From: Rhodanobacter denitrificans
GTDB lineage: Bacteria; Pseudomonadota; Gammaproteobacteria; Xanthomonadales; Rhodanobacteraceae
Assembly: GCA_017848855.1 (NCBI GenBank)
Contig: JAFIHF010000070.1
Coordinates: forward strand, 1-33,957
Length of the DNA stretch: 33,957 nt
Reading direction: 5' to 3'
Shown: positions 15,136 to 25,318 of the stretch, in pieces
How positions within the stretch are numbered: the first letter of the stretch is position 1
Layout of the letters: each line of letters starts with the position of its first letter
The notes under the pieces: generated by a model
The model's input: the letters and a program-made list of their open reading frames with translations, nothing else
Database searches by the model: none
Told to the model about the DNA's origin: nothing
Made by a program: the position numbers and the translations under genes

Positions 15136-15180
15136 CCGAGTCCCGAGTCCCGAGTCCCGAGTCCCGAGTCCCGAGTCCCG
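15136..15180. repeat. Heptamer array (CCGAGTC, 6 units) after murA
   Basis: Six perfect units plus CCG, the longest array in the window. It lies five bases beyond the murA stop codon and 12 bp before the start of the next gene (both on the minus strand). It is inverted relative to the array at 16451-16481, so the two flank murA. Confidence 0.95.
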
Positions 15181-15184
15181 GCCT

Positions 15185-16760
<1,576 letters not shown>

Positions 16761-16820
16761 CGGGCTTCCACGGGCAGGGGCGGCGACGCGGCCGATATCG
16801 GTATCGCGTCGACCTGACGT

Positions 16821-16826
16821 TAAAAT
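16821..16826 (+). promoter_or_regulatory. Probable -10 element for the kdsD-lpt operon
   Basis: TAAAAT in the AT-rich patch GACGTTAAAATGCGAATATG lies about 110 bases before the kdsD ATG, the only such patch in the ibaG/kdsD divergent gap. The -35 is unclear. A long leader would follow. Confidence 0.4.
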
Positions 16827-16934
16827 GCGAATATGCCATGGTAATGGAAATCCCCTGTCGCAGAAACGACAGCGCCCGCCGCCTGGCCGCCAGCGGCCCC
16901 GCGACGGGCCTTCCGCCGCCCCCATCGAGCCGAC

Positions 16935-17945
16935 ATGAACCCACGCCCCGCCCCGCACGCCGCCATCGAACCCGAGCCCGACGCGATCGTGCGCAGCGCC
17001 CGCGCGGTGATCGCCACCGAGGCGGCCGCGATCGCCGAACTGGGCCCGCGCATCGACGGCGCTTTCGTGGACGCCTGCCGGCTGCTGCTGGCCTGCCGCG
17101 GCCGCGTGGTGGTCACCGGCATGGGCAAGTCCGGCCACGTGGGGCGCAAGATCGCCGCCACGCTCGCCTCCACCGGCACGCCGGCGTTCTTCGTGCACCC
17201 GGGCGAGGCCAGCCACGGCGACCTCGGCATGATCCAGCCCGACGACGTGGTGCTGGCGCTGTCCTATTCCGGCGAGACCGACGAGCTGCTGTTCATCCTG
17301 CCGATGATCAAGCGCCAGGGCATCCCGCTGATCGCGATCACCGGCCGCGCCAGCTCCTCGCTGGCCAGCCAGGCCGACGTGCACATCGACGGCAGCATCT
17401 CCAGCGAGGCCTGCCCGCTGGGCCTGGCGCCCACCACCAGCACCACCGCCGCGCTGGTGCTGGGCGACGCGCTGGCGATCGCGCTGCTGGAGGCGCGCGG
17501 CTTCACTTCCGACGACTTCGCCCGCTCGCACCCGGCCGGCAGCCTCGGCCGCCGCCTGCTGCTGCGCATCAGCGACGTGATGCACAGCGGCGACGACGTG
17601 CCGCGCGTGCCGCCCGAGGCCAGCCTCACCGCCGCATTGGTGGAGATGACCCGCAAGCACCTGGGCATGACCGCGGTGGTGGACGAGCAGCAGCGCCTGC
17701 TCGGCGTGTTCACCGACGGCGACCTGCGCCGCGCGCTGGACGACGAAGGCGTGGACCTGCGTGGCGCCACCGTGGCCGAGCTGATGACCCGCGGCCCCAA
17801 GACCATCGGCCCCGACAAGCTGGCGGCCGAGGCAGCCCAGCTGATGGAAAAGCACCAGATCAACGCGCTGCTGGTGGTCGACGCCGAACGCCACGTGGTC
17901 GGCGCGCTGAACATTCATGATTTGCTGCGAGCGCGTGTGGTCTGA
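16935..17945 (+). CDS. kdsD: Arabinose-5-phosphate isomerase KdsD
   Basis: A 336-aa enzyme converting ribulose-5-phosphate to arabinose-5-phosphate, the first dedicated step of Kdo synthesis for lipopolysaccharide. Domains: an N-terminal sugar-isomerase (SIS) domain (about 45-185) with VVVTGMGKSGHVGRKIAAT, VHPGEASHGDLGM, ALSYSGETDELL and LAPTTSTTAALVLGDALAIAL, then two CBS domains (about 210-330) with MHSGDDVPRVPPEASLTAAL and ELMTRGPKTIGPDKLAAEAA. Length matches E. coli KdsD (328 aa). It heads the run kdsD-kdsC-lptC-lptA-lptB and is divergent from ibaG-murA. A hairpin lies just after its stop. Confidence 0.95.
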   Translation: MNPRPAPHAAIEPEPDAIVRSARAVIATEAAAIAELGPRIDGAFVDACRLLLACRGRVVVTGMGKSGHVGRKIAATLASTGTPAFFVHPGEASHGDLGMIQPDDVVLALSYSGETDELLFILPMIKRQGIPLIAITGRASSSLASQADVHIDGSISSEACPLGLAPTTSTTAALVLGDALAIALLEARGFTSDDFARSHPAGSLGRRLLLRISDVMHSGDDVPRVPPEASLTAALVEMTRKHLGMTAVVDEQQRLLGVFTDGDLRRALDDEGVDLRGATVAELMTRGPKTIGPDKLAAEAAQLMEKHQINALLVVDAERHVVGALNIHDLLRARVV

Positions 17946-17952
17946 TTTGCCT

Positions 17953-17976
17953 GCCGATTCGCCTTGGCGAATCGGC
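17953..17976. repeat. Hairpin between kdsD and kdsC
   Basis: Arms GCCGATTCGCC (17953-17963) and GGCGAATCGGC (17966-17976) are perfect around a TT loop, with a second pair CTGATTT/AAATCAG outside them and a bulge. It begins eight bases after the kdsD stop. No T-tract follows, so read-through is likely. Confidence 0.75.
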
Positions 17977-18033
17977 AAATCAGGCAAGGATGCTCTTGCT
18001 CGTCTTTCGCTCCATCCAGCCACCAGACCCAAC

Positions 18034-18582
18034 GTGCCCCCCACCTACCTCTCCAACATTCCTAGTGACGTCCTCGCCCGCGCCGCGAAGCTCCGCCTCG
18101 CCGCCTTCGACGTGGACGGCACGCTCACCGACGGCCGCCTCTGGTACGGCGAGGACGGCCACGAGGCCAAGGTGTTCCACGTGCACGACGGCTTGGGCCT
18201 GAAGCGGCTGCAGGCGAACGGCATCGCGGTGGCCATCGTCACCGCGCGGATCAGCCACCCGGTGGCGCTGCGCGCCGAGGAACTGGGCATCGCCCACGTC
18301 TACCAAGGCCAGGGCGACAAGCGCGCCTGCCTGGAAACCCTGCTCGAAGCACTCGGCCTCGCGCCCGAGCAGGCCGCCTTCGTCGGCGACGACCTGCCCG
18401 ACCTGCCGGCGATGCGCCTCGCCGGCCTCGCGGTGGCGGTGGCGAACGCACACCCGTGGGTGCTCGAAGCCGCGCACTGGCAGACCCGCCTGCCCGGCGG
18501 CATGGGCGCGGCGCGCGAGGTCTGCGACCTGATCCTGCACGCGCAGGGCAAGAGCGCCGCGGAACGGGAGCGCTGGCAGTGA
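18034..18582 (+). CDS. kdsC: 3-deoxy-D-manno-octulosonate 8-phosphate phosphatase KdsC
   Basis: A 182-aa HAD-superfamily phosphatase that removes phosphate from Kdo-8-phosphate. Seen: AAFDVDGTLTDGRLWYG with the nucleophile Asp26 and Asp28, VHDGLGLKRLQANGIAVAIVTAR, and FVGDDLPDLPAM for the metal-binding acids. KdsC is tetrameric and lacks a cap domain, in line with this length (E. coli 188 aa). The start is taken as the GTG at 18034; an ATG at 17917 inside kdsD would add an unrelated 39-residue extension. Its stop overlaps the lptC start by three or four bases, indicating coupling. Confidence 0.93.
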   Translation: MPPTYLSNIPSDVLARAAKLRLAAFDVDGTLTDGRLWYGEDGHEAKVFHVHDGLGLKRLQANGIAVAIVTARISHPVALRAEELGIAHVYQGQGDKRACLETLLEALGLAPEQAAFVGDDLPDLPAMRLAGLAVAVANAHPWVLEAAHWQTRLPGGMGAAREVCDLILHAQGKSAAERERWQ

Positions 18583-19187
18583 TCGCACGCCTGCGCCGCT
18601 GGCTGCGCGACCGCAAGCTGGCCAGCGCGATCGTGCTGGTCGGGCTGGCCGCCGGCTTCGCCCAGCTGCTGCTGTGGTGGATGGGGCCGGCGCCGAAGCC
18701 GAACGACTTCGTGGGCCCGCCGCGCTCGGGCTACACCCTCACCGATTTCAAGCTGTGGTCGTACAACCCCGAGGGCCAGCTCGCGTTCCAGATGCAGGCG
18801 CCGCACCTGGAGCGCCGCGAGGGCGACGATTCGCTGTACATCAACTCGCCCACCTTCCAGCTCGCCGCGAAGCAGCCCGGCGTGCCCGACTGGCAGGGCC
18901 AGTCGCTGTACGGCTGGGTGGACAAGGCCGGCACCCTGATCAAGCTGCAGGGCCCGGTGACCATGCACCGCCCGGCCTGGGCCGACCACGCGGCCACCGA
19001 TCTGGTCACCGCGGACGCCACCGTGTGGCCGAAGGAAAACCGCATGGCCACCGCCGCGCCGGCGCAGATGACGCAGGGCGACAGTAAAATGAACGGGATC
19101 GGCATGCGTGCCAACCTCAACGACAATCATCTGGAGTTGCTCGATGACAGCCACGGCTCGTTCCCGCCGCGCAAGCGCAAGTCGTAA
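18579..19187 (+). CDS. lptC: Lipopolysaccharide export protein LptC
   Basis: A 202-aa bitopic inner-membrane protein. It starts at a GTG that overlaps the kdsC stop (GTGA), giving VIARLRRWLRDRKLASAIVLV, with one membrane segment (about 17-37) followed by a periplasmic beta-jellyroll domain: SGYTLTDFKLWSYNPEGQLAFQMQAPHLERREGDDSLYI and [17 protein letters not shown] near the end. Family knowledge: LptC links the LptBFG pump to the periplasmic bridge protein LptA in carrying lipopolysaccharide to the outer membrane. The last 44 bases overlap lptA in another frame. Length is typical (about 190 aa). Confidence 0.92.
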   Translation: MIARLRRWLRDRKLASAIVLVGLAAGFAQLLLWWMGPAPKPNDFVGPPRSGYTLTDFKLWSYNPEGQLAFQMQAPHLERREGDDSLYINSPTFQLAAKQPGVPDWQGQSLYGWVDKAGTLIKLQGPVTMHRPAWADHAATDLVTADATVWPKENRMATAAPAQMTQGDSKMNGIGMRANLNDNHLELLDDSHGSFPPRKRKS

Positions 19188-19710
19188 GTTCGCCGCCGGC
19201 CTGCTCGCCGCCGCGGCGCTGGCGCTGCTGCCCGCGCTGGCGCTGGCGAAGAAGTCCGACCGCCAGCAGCCGATGGCCTACCAGGCCAAACACACCGACG
19301 CCTACAACGCGCCGAACACGGTGACCACGCTCAGCGGCGCGGTGAAGATCACCCAGGGCACCCTGCTGCTCACCGGCGACGAGGCCAAGATCCATCTCGA
19401 CGGCGACCAGCAGATTTCCCGCGTGGTGGTCACCGGCAAGCCCGCGCACATCCAGCAGCTGGACGAGGCCGGCAACCTGATGACCGGCGACGCCGCCACG
19501 CTGGACTACGACAACCTCAACGGCATCGCCGTGCTCACCGGCGGCGCGGTGGTGAAGCAGCAGAACCGCGGCGAATTCCACGGCGACAAGCTCACCTACA
19601 ACACCGACACCAGCCAGATCACCGGCGACTCCAGCGGCGACGGCCTGGTGCACGGCGTGATCCTGCCCAAGGCCAGGCCGGCCGCCCCGCCCGCGAACGG
19701 CGGCCAGTAA
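19144..19710 (+). CDS. lptA: Lipopolysaccharide transport periplasmic protein LptA
   Basis: A 188-aa periplasmic protein. The signal peptide is [20 protein letters not shown] followed by a run of Ala/Leu ending ALALA, where cleavage is expected (about residue 35). The mature OstA-type domain has [65 protein letters not shown] and a loose Pro/Ala-rich tail. Family knowledge: LptA units stack into a bridge along which lipopolysaccharide crosses the periplasm. The ATG at 19144 lies inside lptC (44-base overlap), the same tight packing seen in other genomes. lptB follows two bases after the stop. Confidence 0.93.
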   Translation: MTATARSRRASASRKFAAGLLAAAALALLPALALAKKSDRQQPMAYQAKHTDAYNAPNTVTTLSGAVKITQGTLLLTGDEAKIHLDGDQQISRVVVTGKPAHIQQLDEAGNLMTGDAATLDYDNLNGIAVLTGGAVVKQQNRGEFHGDKLTYNTDTSQITGDSSGDGLVHGVILPKARPAAPPANGGQ

Positions 19711-19712
19711 GC

Positions 19713-20432
19713 ATGCTGTCGGCCGAAGGTTTGCAGAAGAGCTTCAAGTCGCGGCAGGTGGTGCGCGACTTCGGTTTCTCGATCCGCGAGGGCGAAGTGG
19801 TGGGCCTGCTTGGCCCCAACGGCGCCGGCAAGACCACCTGCTTCTACATGGTGGTGGGCCTGATCGAGGCCGACGCCGGCACGATCAAGCTGGACAAGCA
19901 GGAGATCACCGGCCTGCCGATGCACCTGCGCGCGCGGCTGGGCATCGGCTACCTGCCGCAGGAGGCTTCCGTCTTCCGCAAGCTCAGCGTGGCCGACAAC
20001 ATCATGGCCGTGCTGGAGCTGCGCGAGGACCTGTCCGCGCAGCAGCGCGACGTCGAGCTGGAGAGCCTGCTGGACGAACTGAAGATCGCCCACATCGCCG
20101 GCCAGAAGGGCATCAGCCTCTCCGGCGGCGAGCGCAGGCGCGTGGAGATCGCCCGCGCGCTGGCCGCGAACCCGCGCTACATGCTGCTGGACGAACCGTT
20201 CGCCGGCGTCGACCCGATCTCGGTGGGCGAGATCCAGCGCATCGTGCGCCACCTCAAGGAACGCGGCATCGGCGTGCTGATCACCGACCACAACGTGCGC
20301 GAGACGCTGGGCATCTGCGACCGCGCCTACATCCTCAACGAGGGCGAGGTGCTGTCGCGCGGCACGCCCGCGCACATCCTCGCCGACGAGAAGGTGCGCG
20401 AGGTCTACCTGGGCCGCGAATTCCGGCTCTGA
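19713..20432 (+). CDS. lptB: Lipopolysaccharide export ATP-binding protein LptB
   Basis: A 239-aa ABC-type ATPase powering the LptFG pump that extracts lipopolysaccharide from the inner membrane. Seen: Walker [10 protein letters not shown] (about 34-42), the Q-loop around [15 protein letters not shown], the signature [17 protein letters not shown], Walker [17 protein letters not shown] and the H-loop [19 protein letters not shown]. The last two are written exactly as in LptB and distinguish it from general ABC ATPases. lptF and lptG are not in the window. It is followed by rpoN after 85 bp, as in E. coli. Confidence 0.96.
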   Translation: MLSAEGLQKSFKSRQVVRDFGFSIREGEVVGLLGPNGAGKTTCFYMVVGLIEADAGTIKLDKQEITGLPMHLRARLGIGYLPQEASVFRKLSVADNIMAVLELREDLSAQQRDVELESLLDELKIAHIAGQKGISLSGGERRRVEIARALAANPRYMLLDEPFAGVDPISVGEIQRIVRHLKERGIGVLITDHNVRETLGICDRAYILNEGEVLSRGTPAHILADEKVREVYLGREFRL

Positions 20433-20517
20433 ACGCTGTTCAGGATGCGCCGGGCGGCTATATGGCCGCTTCGCCGGCTGGGGTAGGATGGAAGCCGTAT
20501 CCACCGTCCGGGCCGGC

Positions 20518-21993
20518 ATGAAACCTGCGCTGCAATTCCGCCTCCACCAGCAGCTCGCGCTGACGCCGCAGCTGCAGCTGGCGATCCGCCTGCTGCAGCT
20601 GTCGCAGCTCGAACTGGAGGCCGAATTGCGCCAGCTGGCCGAGGCCAACCCCCTGCTGGAATTCGCCGGCGAAGGCGAAGGCGAGGACGAAGCGGCCGCC
20701 GGCGACGACACGCCGCCGGACGATTACCTCGCCGTGCCCGGCGCAACCGAAAGCGCGAACCGCGACGCCGATGGCGACGGCGGCGACGACCCCACCGAAT
20801 GGGCCGACGACGGCGGCAGCGCCGAGACGCCGATCGACTTCTCCAACGGCAGCGGCGGCAACGGCGCCGCGCGCGGCGACGAGGATTTCGAGCCGCAGAA
20901 CGCCGCGCCCGAATCCCTGCAGCAGCACCTGCTGTGGCAGCTCAACCTGGCCGGCTTCAACCCGCGCCAGACCGCGATCGCCACCGTGCTGATCGACGCG
21001 CTGAACAGCGACGGCTACCTCGCCGACGGCATCGAGGCGGTGCAGGCGGCGCTGCCGGCGAACCTCGCCGCCGACCTCGACGAGATCGAGGCGGTGCGCC
21101 GGCGCCTGCAGGGTTTCGACCCGCTGGGCGTGGCCAGCCTGGACCTGCGCGACTGCCTGCGCAGCCAGCTCGAACAATTCGAGGCGGACACCCCGCAGCG
21201 CGAGCTGGCGCTGGCCATCGTCGACGGCGAACTGGAACTGCTCGCGCGCAACGACATCGCGAAACTGGCGCGCAGGCTGCACGCGGGCGAGGACGAGGTG
21301 GCCGCCGCCGCCGCGCTGATCCGCAGCCTCGACCCGCGCCCCGGCGCGGCGCTGGACGCCACCCCGGTGGAGTACGTGGCGCCGGACGTCTACGCGGTCA
21401 AGGAAGGCGGCCGCTGGCAGGTGCGGCTGAACGCCGCGGCCCAGCCGCGGATCGGCCTGAACCAGCACTACTGCAACCTGATCGCCCGCGCCCGCGGCGA
21501 GGACGCCAGCTGGATGAAGGGCCAGCTGCAGGAGGCGCGCTGGCTGCTGAAGAGCCTGGAGTCGCGCGCCGAGACCCTGCTCAAGGTGGCCGGCGCGATC
21601 GTGCGGCGGCAGAGCGCCTTCCTCGACTACGGCCCCGAGGCGATGCACCCGCTGGTGCTGCGCGAGGTGGCCGAGGAGGTGGGCATGCACGAATCCACCA
21701 TTTCGCGCGTCACCACGCGCAAGTACCTGCACACGCCGCGCGGCACCTTCGAGCTGAAGTACTTCTTCTCCAGCGGCGTCTCCACCGAGGACGGCGGCAG
21801 CGCCTCGGCCACCGCGATCCAGGCCATGCTGCGCAAGCTGATCGACGCCGAAGACCCGCGCAAGCCGCTGTCCGACCAGGCGCTGGCGGAGGAACTGAAA
21901 AGCCGCGGCATCCAGGTCGCCCGCCGCACCGTGGCCAAGTACCGCGAAGGGCTGCGCATCCCCAGTTCCAGCGAACGCCAGCGGGTCCATTGA
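20518..21993 (+). CDS. rpoN: RNA polymerase sigma-54 factor RpoN
   Basis: A 491-aa sigma-54 factor. Regions in order: the N-terminal glutamine/leucine-rich activator-response region (MKPALQFRLHQQLALTPQLQ, then IRLLQLSQLELEAELRQ), an acidic linker unusually rich in Asp, Glu and Gly (about 50-115), the core-binding region (about 130-300), a helix-turn-helix (HESTISRVTTRKYLHTPRG), and the RpoN box ARRTVAKYRE (468-477). Family knowledge: it directs polymerase to -24/-12 promoters and needs an ATPase activator. The ATG at 20518 gives the normal N-terminus; an ATG at 20488 would add ten residues, and has GGGGTAGG placed too close to it. Confidence 0.95.
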   Translation: MKPALQFRLHQQLALTPQLQLAIRLLQLSQLELEAELRQLAEANPLLEFAGEGEGEDEAAAGDDTPPDDYLAVPGATESANRDADGDGGDDPTEWADDGGSAETPIDFSNGSGGNGAARGDEDFEPQNAAPESLQQHLLWQLNLAGFNPRQTAIATVLIDALNSDGYLADGIEAVQAALPANLAADLDEIEAVRRRLQGFDPLGVASLDLRDCLRSQLEQFEADTPQRELALAIVDGELELLARNDIAKLARRLHAGEDEVAAAAALIRSLDPRPGAALDATPVEYVAPDVYAVKEGGRWQVRLNAAAQPRIGLNQHYCNLIARARGEDASWMKGQLQEARWLLKSLESRAETLLKVAGAIVRRQSAFLDYGPEAMHPLVLREVAEEVGMHESTISRVTTRKYLHTPRGTFELKYFFSSGVSTEDGGSASATAIQAMLRKLIDAEDPRKPLSDQALAEELKSRGIQVARRTVAKYREGLRIPSSSERQRVH

Positions 21994-22053
21994 TCGGGGA
22001 ACTTGCCTGGCGCAAAAACGCTCCCATGTCTGCAACGAAGGATGATTGACGAT

Positions 22054-22079
22054 GCGCCGCCGGACTCCGCCGGCGGCGC
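22054..22079. repeat. GC-rich hairpin between rpoN and hpf
   Basis: Arms GCGCCGCCGG (22054-22063) and CCGGCGGCGC (22070-22079) are perfect, with a 6-base loop and no T-tract. It lies about 50 bases before the strong hpf ribosome binding site and might act as an mRNA stability or processing element. Confidence 0.6.
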
Positions 22080-22127
22080 GTCCACCCCGCCGCCAAGCGC
22101 GGCCAGCATCACCAGAGGAGGCAAATC

Positions 22128-22451
22128 ATGCAATTCAAGCTCAGCGGCCAGCAGATCGAAGTCACCCCCGCGCTGCGCAGCCATGTCGAGTCCAAGCTCG
22201 ACCGCCTCCAACGCCTCGATGACAAGTTGCTCAGCCTCGCCGTGGTGCTCTCGGTGGACAAGCTGCAGCACCGCGCCGACGCCACGCTCGGCGTCACCGG
22301 CGCCACCCTGCATGCCGAGGCCGCCGAGGCCGACATGTATGCCTCCATCGACATGCTGTTCGACAAGCTGGTCAACCAGCTGCGCCGCCACCGCGAGAAG
22401 ATCCAGGACAAGAACCAGCGGGCCGTGCGCGAGGAGCGCCAGTACGGCTGA
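22128..22451 (+). CDS. hpf: Ribosome hibernation promoting factor, short form
   Basis: A 107-aa protein of the sigma-54 modulation/HPF family: [20 protein letters not shown] (residues 1-20), then [19 protein letters not shown] and a basic C-terminal helix [20 protein letters not shown]. Family knowledge: it binds the decoding region of the 30S subunit and pairs ribosomes into inactive 100S particles in stationary phase. The lack of a C-terminal dimerisation domain marks the short form. It has a strong ribosome binding site, AGAGGAGG, six bases before the ATG. Position after rpoN is the standard one. Confidence 0.94.
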   Translation: MQFKLSGQQIEVTPALRSHVESKLDRLQRLDDKLLSLAVVLSVDKLQHRADATLGVTGATLHAEAAEADMYASIDMLFDKLVNQLRRHREKIQDKNQRAVREERQYG

Positions 22452-22460
22452 AGCGTTCGC

Positions 22461-22489
22461 CGCGGGCCGCCCGGAGCGGGCGGCCCGCG
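22461..22489. repeat. 12-bp-stem hairpin between hpf and hprK
   Basis: Arms 22461-22472 and 22478-22489 (CGCGGGCCGCCC and its complement) are perfect. It begins about nine bases after the hpf stop. No T-tract is present, but such a stable stem could separate hpf from the PTS genes or protect the 3' end of the hpf message. Confidence 0.65.
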
Positions 22490-22584
22490 ATCTGCCGACC
22501 GGGACACACGCCAAGCCCAAGCTGGCACAATGGCCTCGCTGCCGTCGCGAATTCCGCCGGCACCCGAGGCAAAGGACCGAAGGC

Positions 22585-23535
22585 TTGGACCGGCTCACCG
22601 CACGACAACTCTATGACGGCGTCAACGAGCGCATGGCGCTGCGCTGGGTCGCCGGCATGCGCGGCGAGTCGCGCGTGCTGGAGCCGGGCGCGGCGCAGGC
22701 GCGCCGGCCCTCGCTGATCGGCTACCTCAACGTCATCTACCCGAACAAGATCCAGATCGTCGGTTCGGAGGAGCTGAACTTCCTCGACGCGCTCGACTCG
22801 CGCCAGCGCTGGGAGGCGATCCACAAGATCGCCGCGAGCAAGCCGGTGGCGCTGATCGTCACCAAGGAGCAGCCGGTGCCGCCGGACCTGCGCGAGGTGG
22901 CCGAGGAAACCGACACCCCGCTGTGGGTCAGCGCCAAGCGCGGCCACGAGCTGCTGACCTTCCTGCAATACCACCTGGCGCGCCAGCTGGCGGCGAAGAC
23001 CACCCTGCACGGCGTGTTCCTGGAGGTGTTCTCGATCGGCGTGCTGATCACCGGCGAGGCCGGCGCCGGCAAGAGCGAGCTGGCGCTGGAACTGATCAGC
23101 CGCGGCCACCGCCTGGTTGCCGACGACGCCACCGAGTTCACCCTGATCGCGCCGGACGTGATCGACGGCAGCTGCCCCGAGCTGCTGCAGGATCTGCTGG
23201 AAGTGCGCGGGCTGGGCGTGCTCAACGTGCGCGAGATGTTCGGCCACATGTCGGTGAAGCCGTCCAAGTACCTGCGCCTGGTGGTGCACCTGAAGCCGAT
23301 GCGCGAGGGCGAGGAGATCGACGCGCTGACCCGCCTCACCGGCGACATCGGCCACCGCGAGGTGTTCGACGTCAAGGTGCCGATGATCACCATCCCGGTG
23401 GCGCCGGGCCGCAACATCGCCGTGCTGGTCGAAGCCGCGGTGCGCAGCCACGCGCTGAAGAGCAAGGGCATCGATCCCGCGCAGACCTTCATCGACCGCC
23501 AGGCGCACCAGCTGCGCCGGCTGCCTCCCTGGTGA
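22585..23535 (+). CDS. hprK: HPr kinase/phosphorylase HprK
   Basis: A 316-aa bifunctional enzyme that phosphorylates HPr on Ser46 with ATP or pyrophosphate and reverses the reaction. Seen: the N-terminal substrate-binding-like domain ([21 protein letters not shown], about 40-60), Walker A GEAGAGKS (157-164), [13 protein letters not shown], and the family signature [15 protein letters not shown] (about 207-221). The start is a TTG at 22585, because homology to xanthomonad HprK runs through LTARQL just after it and AAGGA lies eight bases before; the next in-frame ATG (22633) would cut into the domain. The HPr encoded 1.3 kb downstream has its Ser46 target. Confidence 0.93.
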   Translation: MDRLTARQLYDGVNERMALRWVAGMRGESRVLEPGAAQARRPSLIGYLNVIYPNKIQIVGSEELNFLDALDSRQRWEAIHKIAASKPVALIVTKEQPVPPDLREVAEETDTPLWVSAKRGHELLTFLQYHLARQLAAKTTLHGVFLEVFSIGVLITGEAGAGKSELALELISRGHRLVADDATEFTLIAPDVIDGSCPELLQDLLEVRGLGVLNVREMFGHMSVKPSKYLRLVVHLKPMREGEEIDALTRLTGDIGHREVFDVKVPMITIPVAPGRNIAVLVEAAVRSHALKSKGIDPAQTFIDRQAHQLRRLPPW

Positions 23536-24452
23536 CCGTGGTGAACGACGTGAACGACGAACCCAGCGCGCCGAACGGCCCGTTCAGCAACCCGCACGAG
23601 ACCCACCTGATCGTGCTCACCGGCCTGTCCGGCGGCGGCAAGACGGTGGCGCTGCGCGCGCTGGAAGACCTGGAGTTCTACTGCGTCGACAACCTGCCGC
23701 CGTCGCTGCTGCCGCAGCTGGTGAACGTGGTGGCCCGCGGCCCCGGCCGGCCCCGGCGCATCGCGGTGGGCGTGGACGTGCGCAACCGCGGTGCCGAGTT
23801 CGAGCAGTTGCCCACGATCCTCTCCGAGCTGGCCGCGAGCGGTGTGCAACTGCACCTGATCTTCCTCGACTGCAGCAACGAGGTGCTGCTCAAGCGCTAC
23901 TCGGAAACCCGCCGCCGCCACCCGCTGGCCACGCGCGGCATGTCGCTGGCCGACGCGATCGGCAAGGAACGCCGCCTGCTGCGCCCGCTGGCGGAGATCG
24001 CCGAGAAGGTGATCGACTCCAGCGAGCTCAACGTGCACCAGCTGCGCCGGCTGGTCGCCACCGGCTATGCGCAGGCCACCGAGGGCATGACCCTGATGTT
24101 CCAGTCCTTCGCGTTCAAGCGCGGGCTGCCGCTGGACTCCGACTTCGTGTTCGACGCGCGCTGCCTGCCCAACCCGCACTGGCAGCCGCGGCTGCGCCCG
24201 CTCTCCGGCAAGGACGCGCCGGTGCGCGAATACCTCGAAGGCCAGCCGCTGGTGGCCGAATACCTCGCCGACACCACGCGCTGGCTGGACGCCTGGCTGC
24301 CGCGCTTCGAGCAGGACGACCGCAGCTACGTCACCATCGCGATCGGTTGCACCGGCGGCCGGCACCGCTCGGTGTACCTGGTCGAGCAGCTCGCCGCGCA
24401 CTACCGCGAAACGCGCGAGGGCGTGCTCACCTTCCACCGCGAGCTGGACTGA
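23532..24452 (+). CDS. rapZ: RNase adapter / nucleotide-binding protein RapZ
   Basis: A 306-aa protein with an N-terminal P-loop kinase-like domain, [23 protein letters not shown] (Walker A at about 31-38), and a C-terminal domain with [24 protein letters not shown] and [19 protein letters not shown]. In E. coli RapZ delivers the small RNA GlmZ to RNase E and so controls glucosamine-6-phosphate synthase; whether this holds in a lineage without that RNA pair is unknown. The GTG at 23532 overlaps the hprK stop (GTGA); nearby GTGs at 23538 and 23541 are possible alternatives. The N-terminus is about 20 residues longer than the E. coli protein. Confidence 0.92.
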   Translation: MTVVNDVNDEPSAPNGPFSNPHETHLIVLTGLSGGGKTVALRALEDLEFYCVDNLPPSLLPQLVNVVARGPGRPRRIAVGVDVRNRGAEFEQLPTILSELAASGVQLHLIFLDCSNEVLLKRYSETRRRHPLATRGMSLADAIGKERRLLRPLAEIAEKVIDSSELNVHQLRRLVATGYAQATEGMTLMFQSFAFKRGLPLDSDFVFDARCLPNPHWQPRLRPLSGKDAPVREYLEGQPLVAEYLADTTRWLDAWLPRFEQDDRSYVTIAIGCTGGRHRSVYLVEQLAAHYRETREGVLTFHRELD

Positions 24453-24456
24453 GGCC

Positions 24457-24849
24457 ATGGCCGTCGGCGTGCTGTTGATGACCCACGAAGCGGTCGGCCA
24501 GGCGCTGATCTCCGCCGCGCACCACGTGATGCCGAAGCTGCCGCTGCAAGTGGACGCGGTGGAAGTGCCGCCGCAGGCCGACCCCGACGCAATGCGCACG
24601 CTCACCGCCCATCACGCGCGCGCGCTCGACCAGGGTGAAGGCGTGCTGGTGCTGGCCGACCTGTACGGCGCCACGCCGTGCAACATCGGGCTCTCGCTGA
24701 GCTCGCTGGGCGTGCGCCTGCGCTGCGTCTCCGGCCTCAACCTGCCGATGCTGCTGCGCGTGCTCAACTACGCGGAAAAACCATTGGACGAACTGGCGGA
24801 AATAGCGGCCTCCGGCGGCCGCGGGGGAATCTTCATCGATCATGCTTGA
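24457..24849 (+). CDS. Mannose-type PTS EIIA protein
   Basis: A 130-aa phosphocarrier of the EIIA-Man family. Seen: VGVLLMTHEAVGQAL with the phosphorylatable His10, and LVLADLYGATPCNIGLSL with the GATP motif, both typical of the fold. It has no EIIB domain attached and no EIIC/EIID permease in the neighbourhood, so it likely acts in regulation rather than sugar uptake. It starts four bases after rapZ and its stop overlaps the HPr start by eight bases. Related clusters occur in xanthomonads and other proteobacteria that have HprK. Confidence 0.9.
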   Translation: MAVGVLLMTHEAVGQALISAAHHVMPKLPLQVDAVEVPPQADPDAMRTLTAHHARALDQGEGVLVLADLYGATPCNIGLSLSSLGVRLRCVSGLNLPMLLRVLNYAEKPLDELAEIAASGGRGGIFIDHA

Positions 24850-25111
24850 GAGAGACATCGTGGTATCCAACAAGCTGGGCCTGCACGCACGCGCCTCGGC
24901 CAAGCTGGTGCAACTGGTGCAGGGCTTCAAATCCACCGTGTGGCTGCTGAGCAAAGGCCGCGAAGTCAACGCGCAGAGCATCATGGGCGTGATGATGCTG
25001 GCCGCCGGCATCGGCACGCCGCTGACGATCCGTGCCGACGGCCCGGACGAACAGGCCGCGCTGGAAGCCGTGACGGCGCTGTTCGAGCGCAAGTTCGATG
25101 AGGGGGCGTGA
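24842..25111 (+). CDS. ptsH: Phosphocarrier protein HPr
   Basis: An 89-aa HPr. Seen: NKLGLHARASAKLV with the active His15, which takes phosphate from EI, and NAQSIMGVMMLAA with Ser46 and its neighbouring hydrophobic residues, the recognition site of HprK. The presence of both sites together with hprK in the same operon supports double regulation. The ATG overlaps the EIIA stop by eight bases. Downstream, before ptsI, lies 200 bp of heptamer arrays. The usual enterobacterial name ptsH is used; in some related genomes it is called ptsO or npr. Confidence 0.94.
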   Translation: MLERDIVVSNKLGLHARASAKLVQLVQGFKSTVWLLSKGREVNAQSIMGVMMLAAGIGTPLTIRADGPDEQAALEAVTALFERKFDEGA

Positions 25112-25116
25112 GATGA

Positions 25117-25147
25117 CGGGACTCGGGACTCGGGACTCGGGACTCGG
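25117..25147. repeat. Heptamer array (CGGGACT, 4 units) after HPr
   Basis: Four units starting five bases after the HPr stop. It is inverted relative to the arrays at 25227-25257 and 25263-25292, so the transcript could fold into a long stem-loop closing an 80-base loop. Confidence 0.95.
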
Positions 25148-25226
25148 CAAAGCGGCTTCTCGCCAGCCTTGCCGCCCTTGGCACAGGCGAAGCCAAGCAG
25201 CCGATCGCCTGCCGGAAACTGCTCTA

Positions 25227-25313
25227 CCGAGTCCCGAGTCCCGAGTCCCGAGTCCCGGACGTCGAGTCCCGAGTCCCGAGTCCCGAGTCCCGGCCCCACA
25301 GTCCCGAGTCCCG
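25227..25313. repeat. Heptamer arrays (CCGAGTC) directly upstream of ptsI
   Basis: Two four-unit arrays (25227-25257 and 25263-25292) and one shorter stretch (25301-25313) run up to six bases before the ptsI ATG. The region has no purine-rich ribosome binding site. It is open in the ptsI frame from at least 25169, so the arrays could be translated as a SRVPSPE-repeat extension. Confidence 0.93.
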
Positions 25314-25318
25314 GCCCC

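Noticed and set aside
22000-22030. A -24/-12 sigma-54 promoter before hpf (TGGCGC near 22006)
   Set aside because: The -12 half (TTGC at the correct spacing) is missing.
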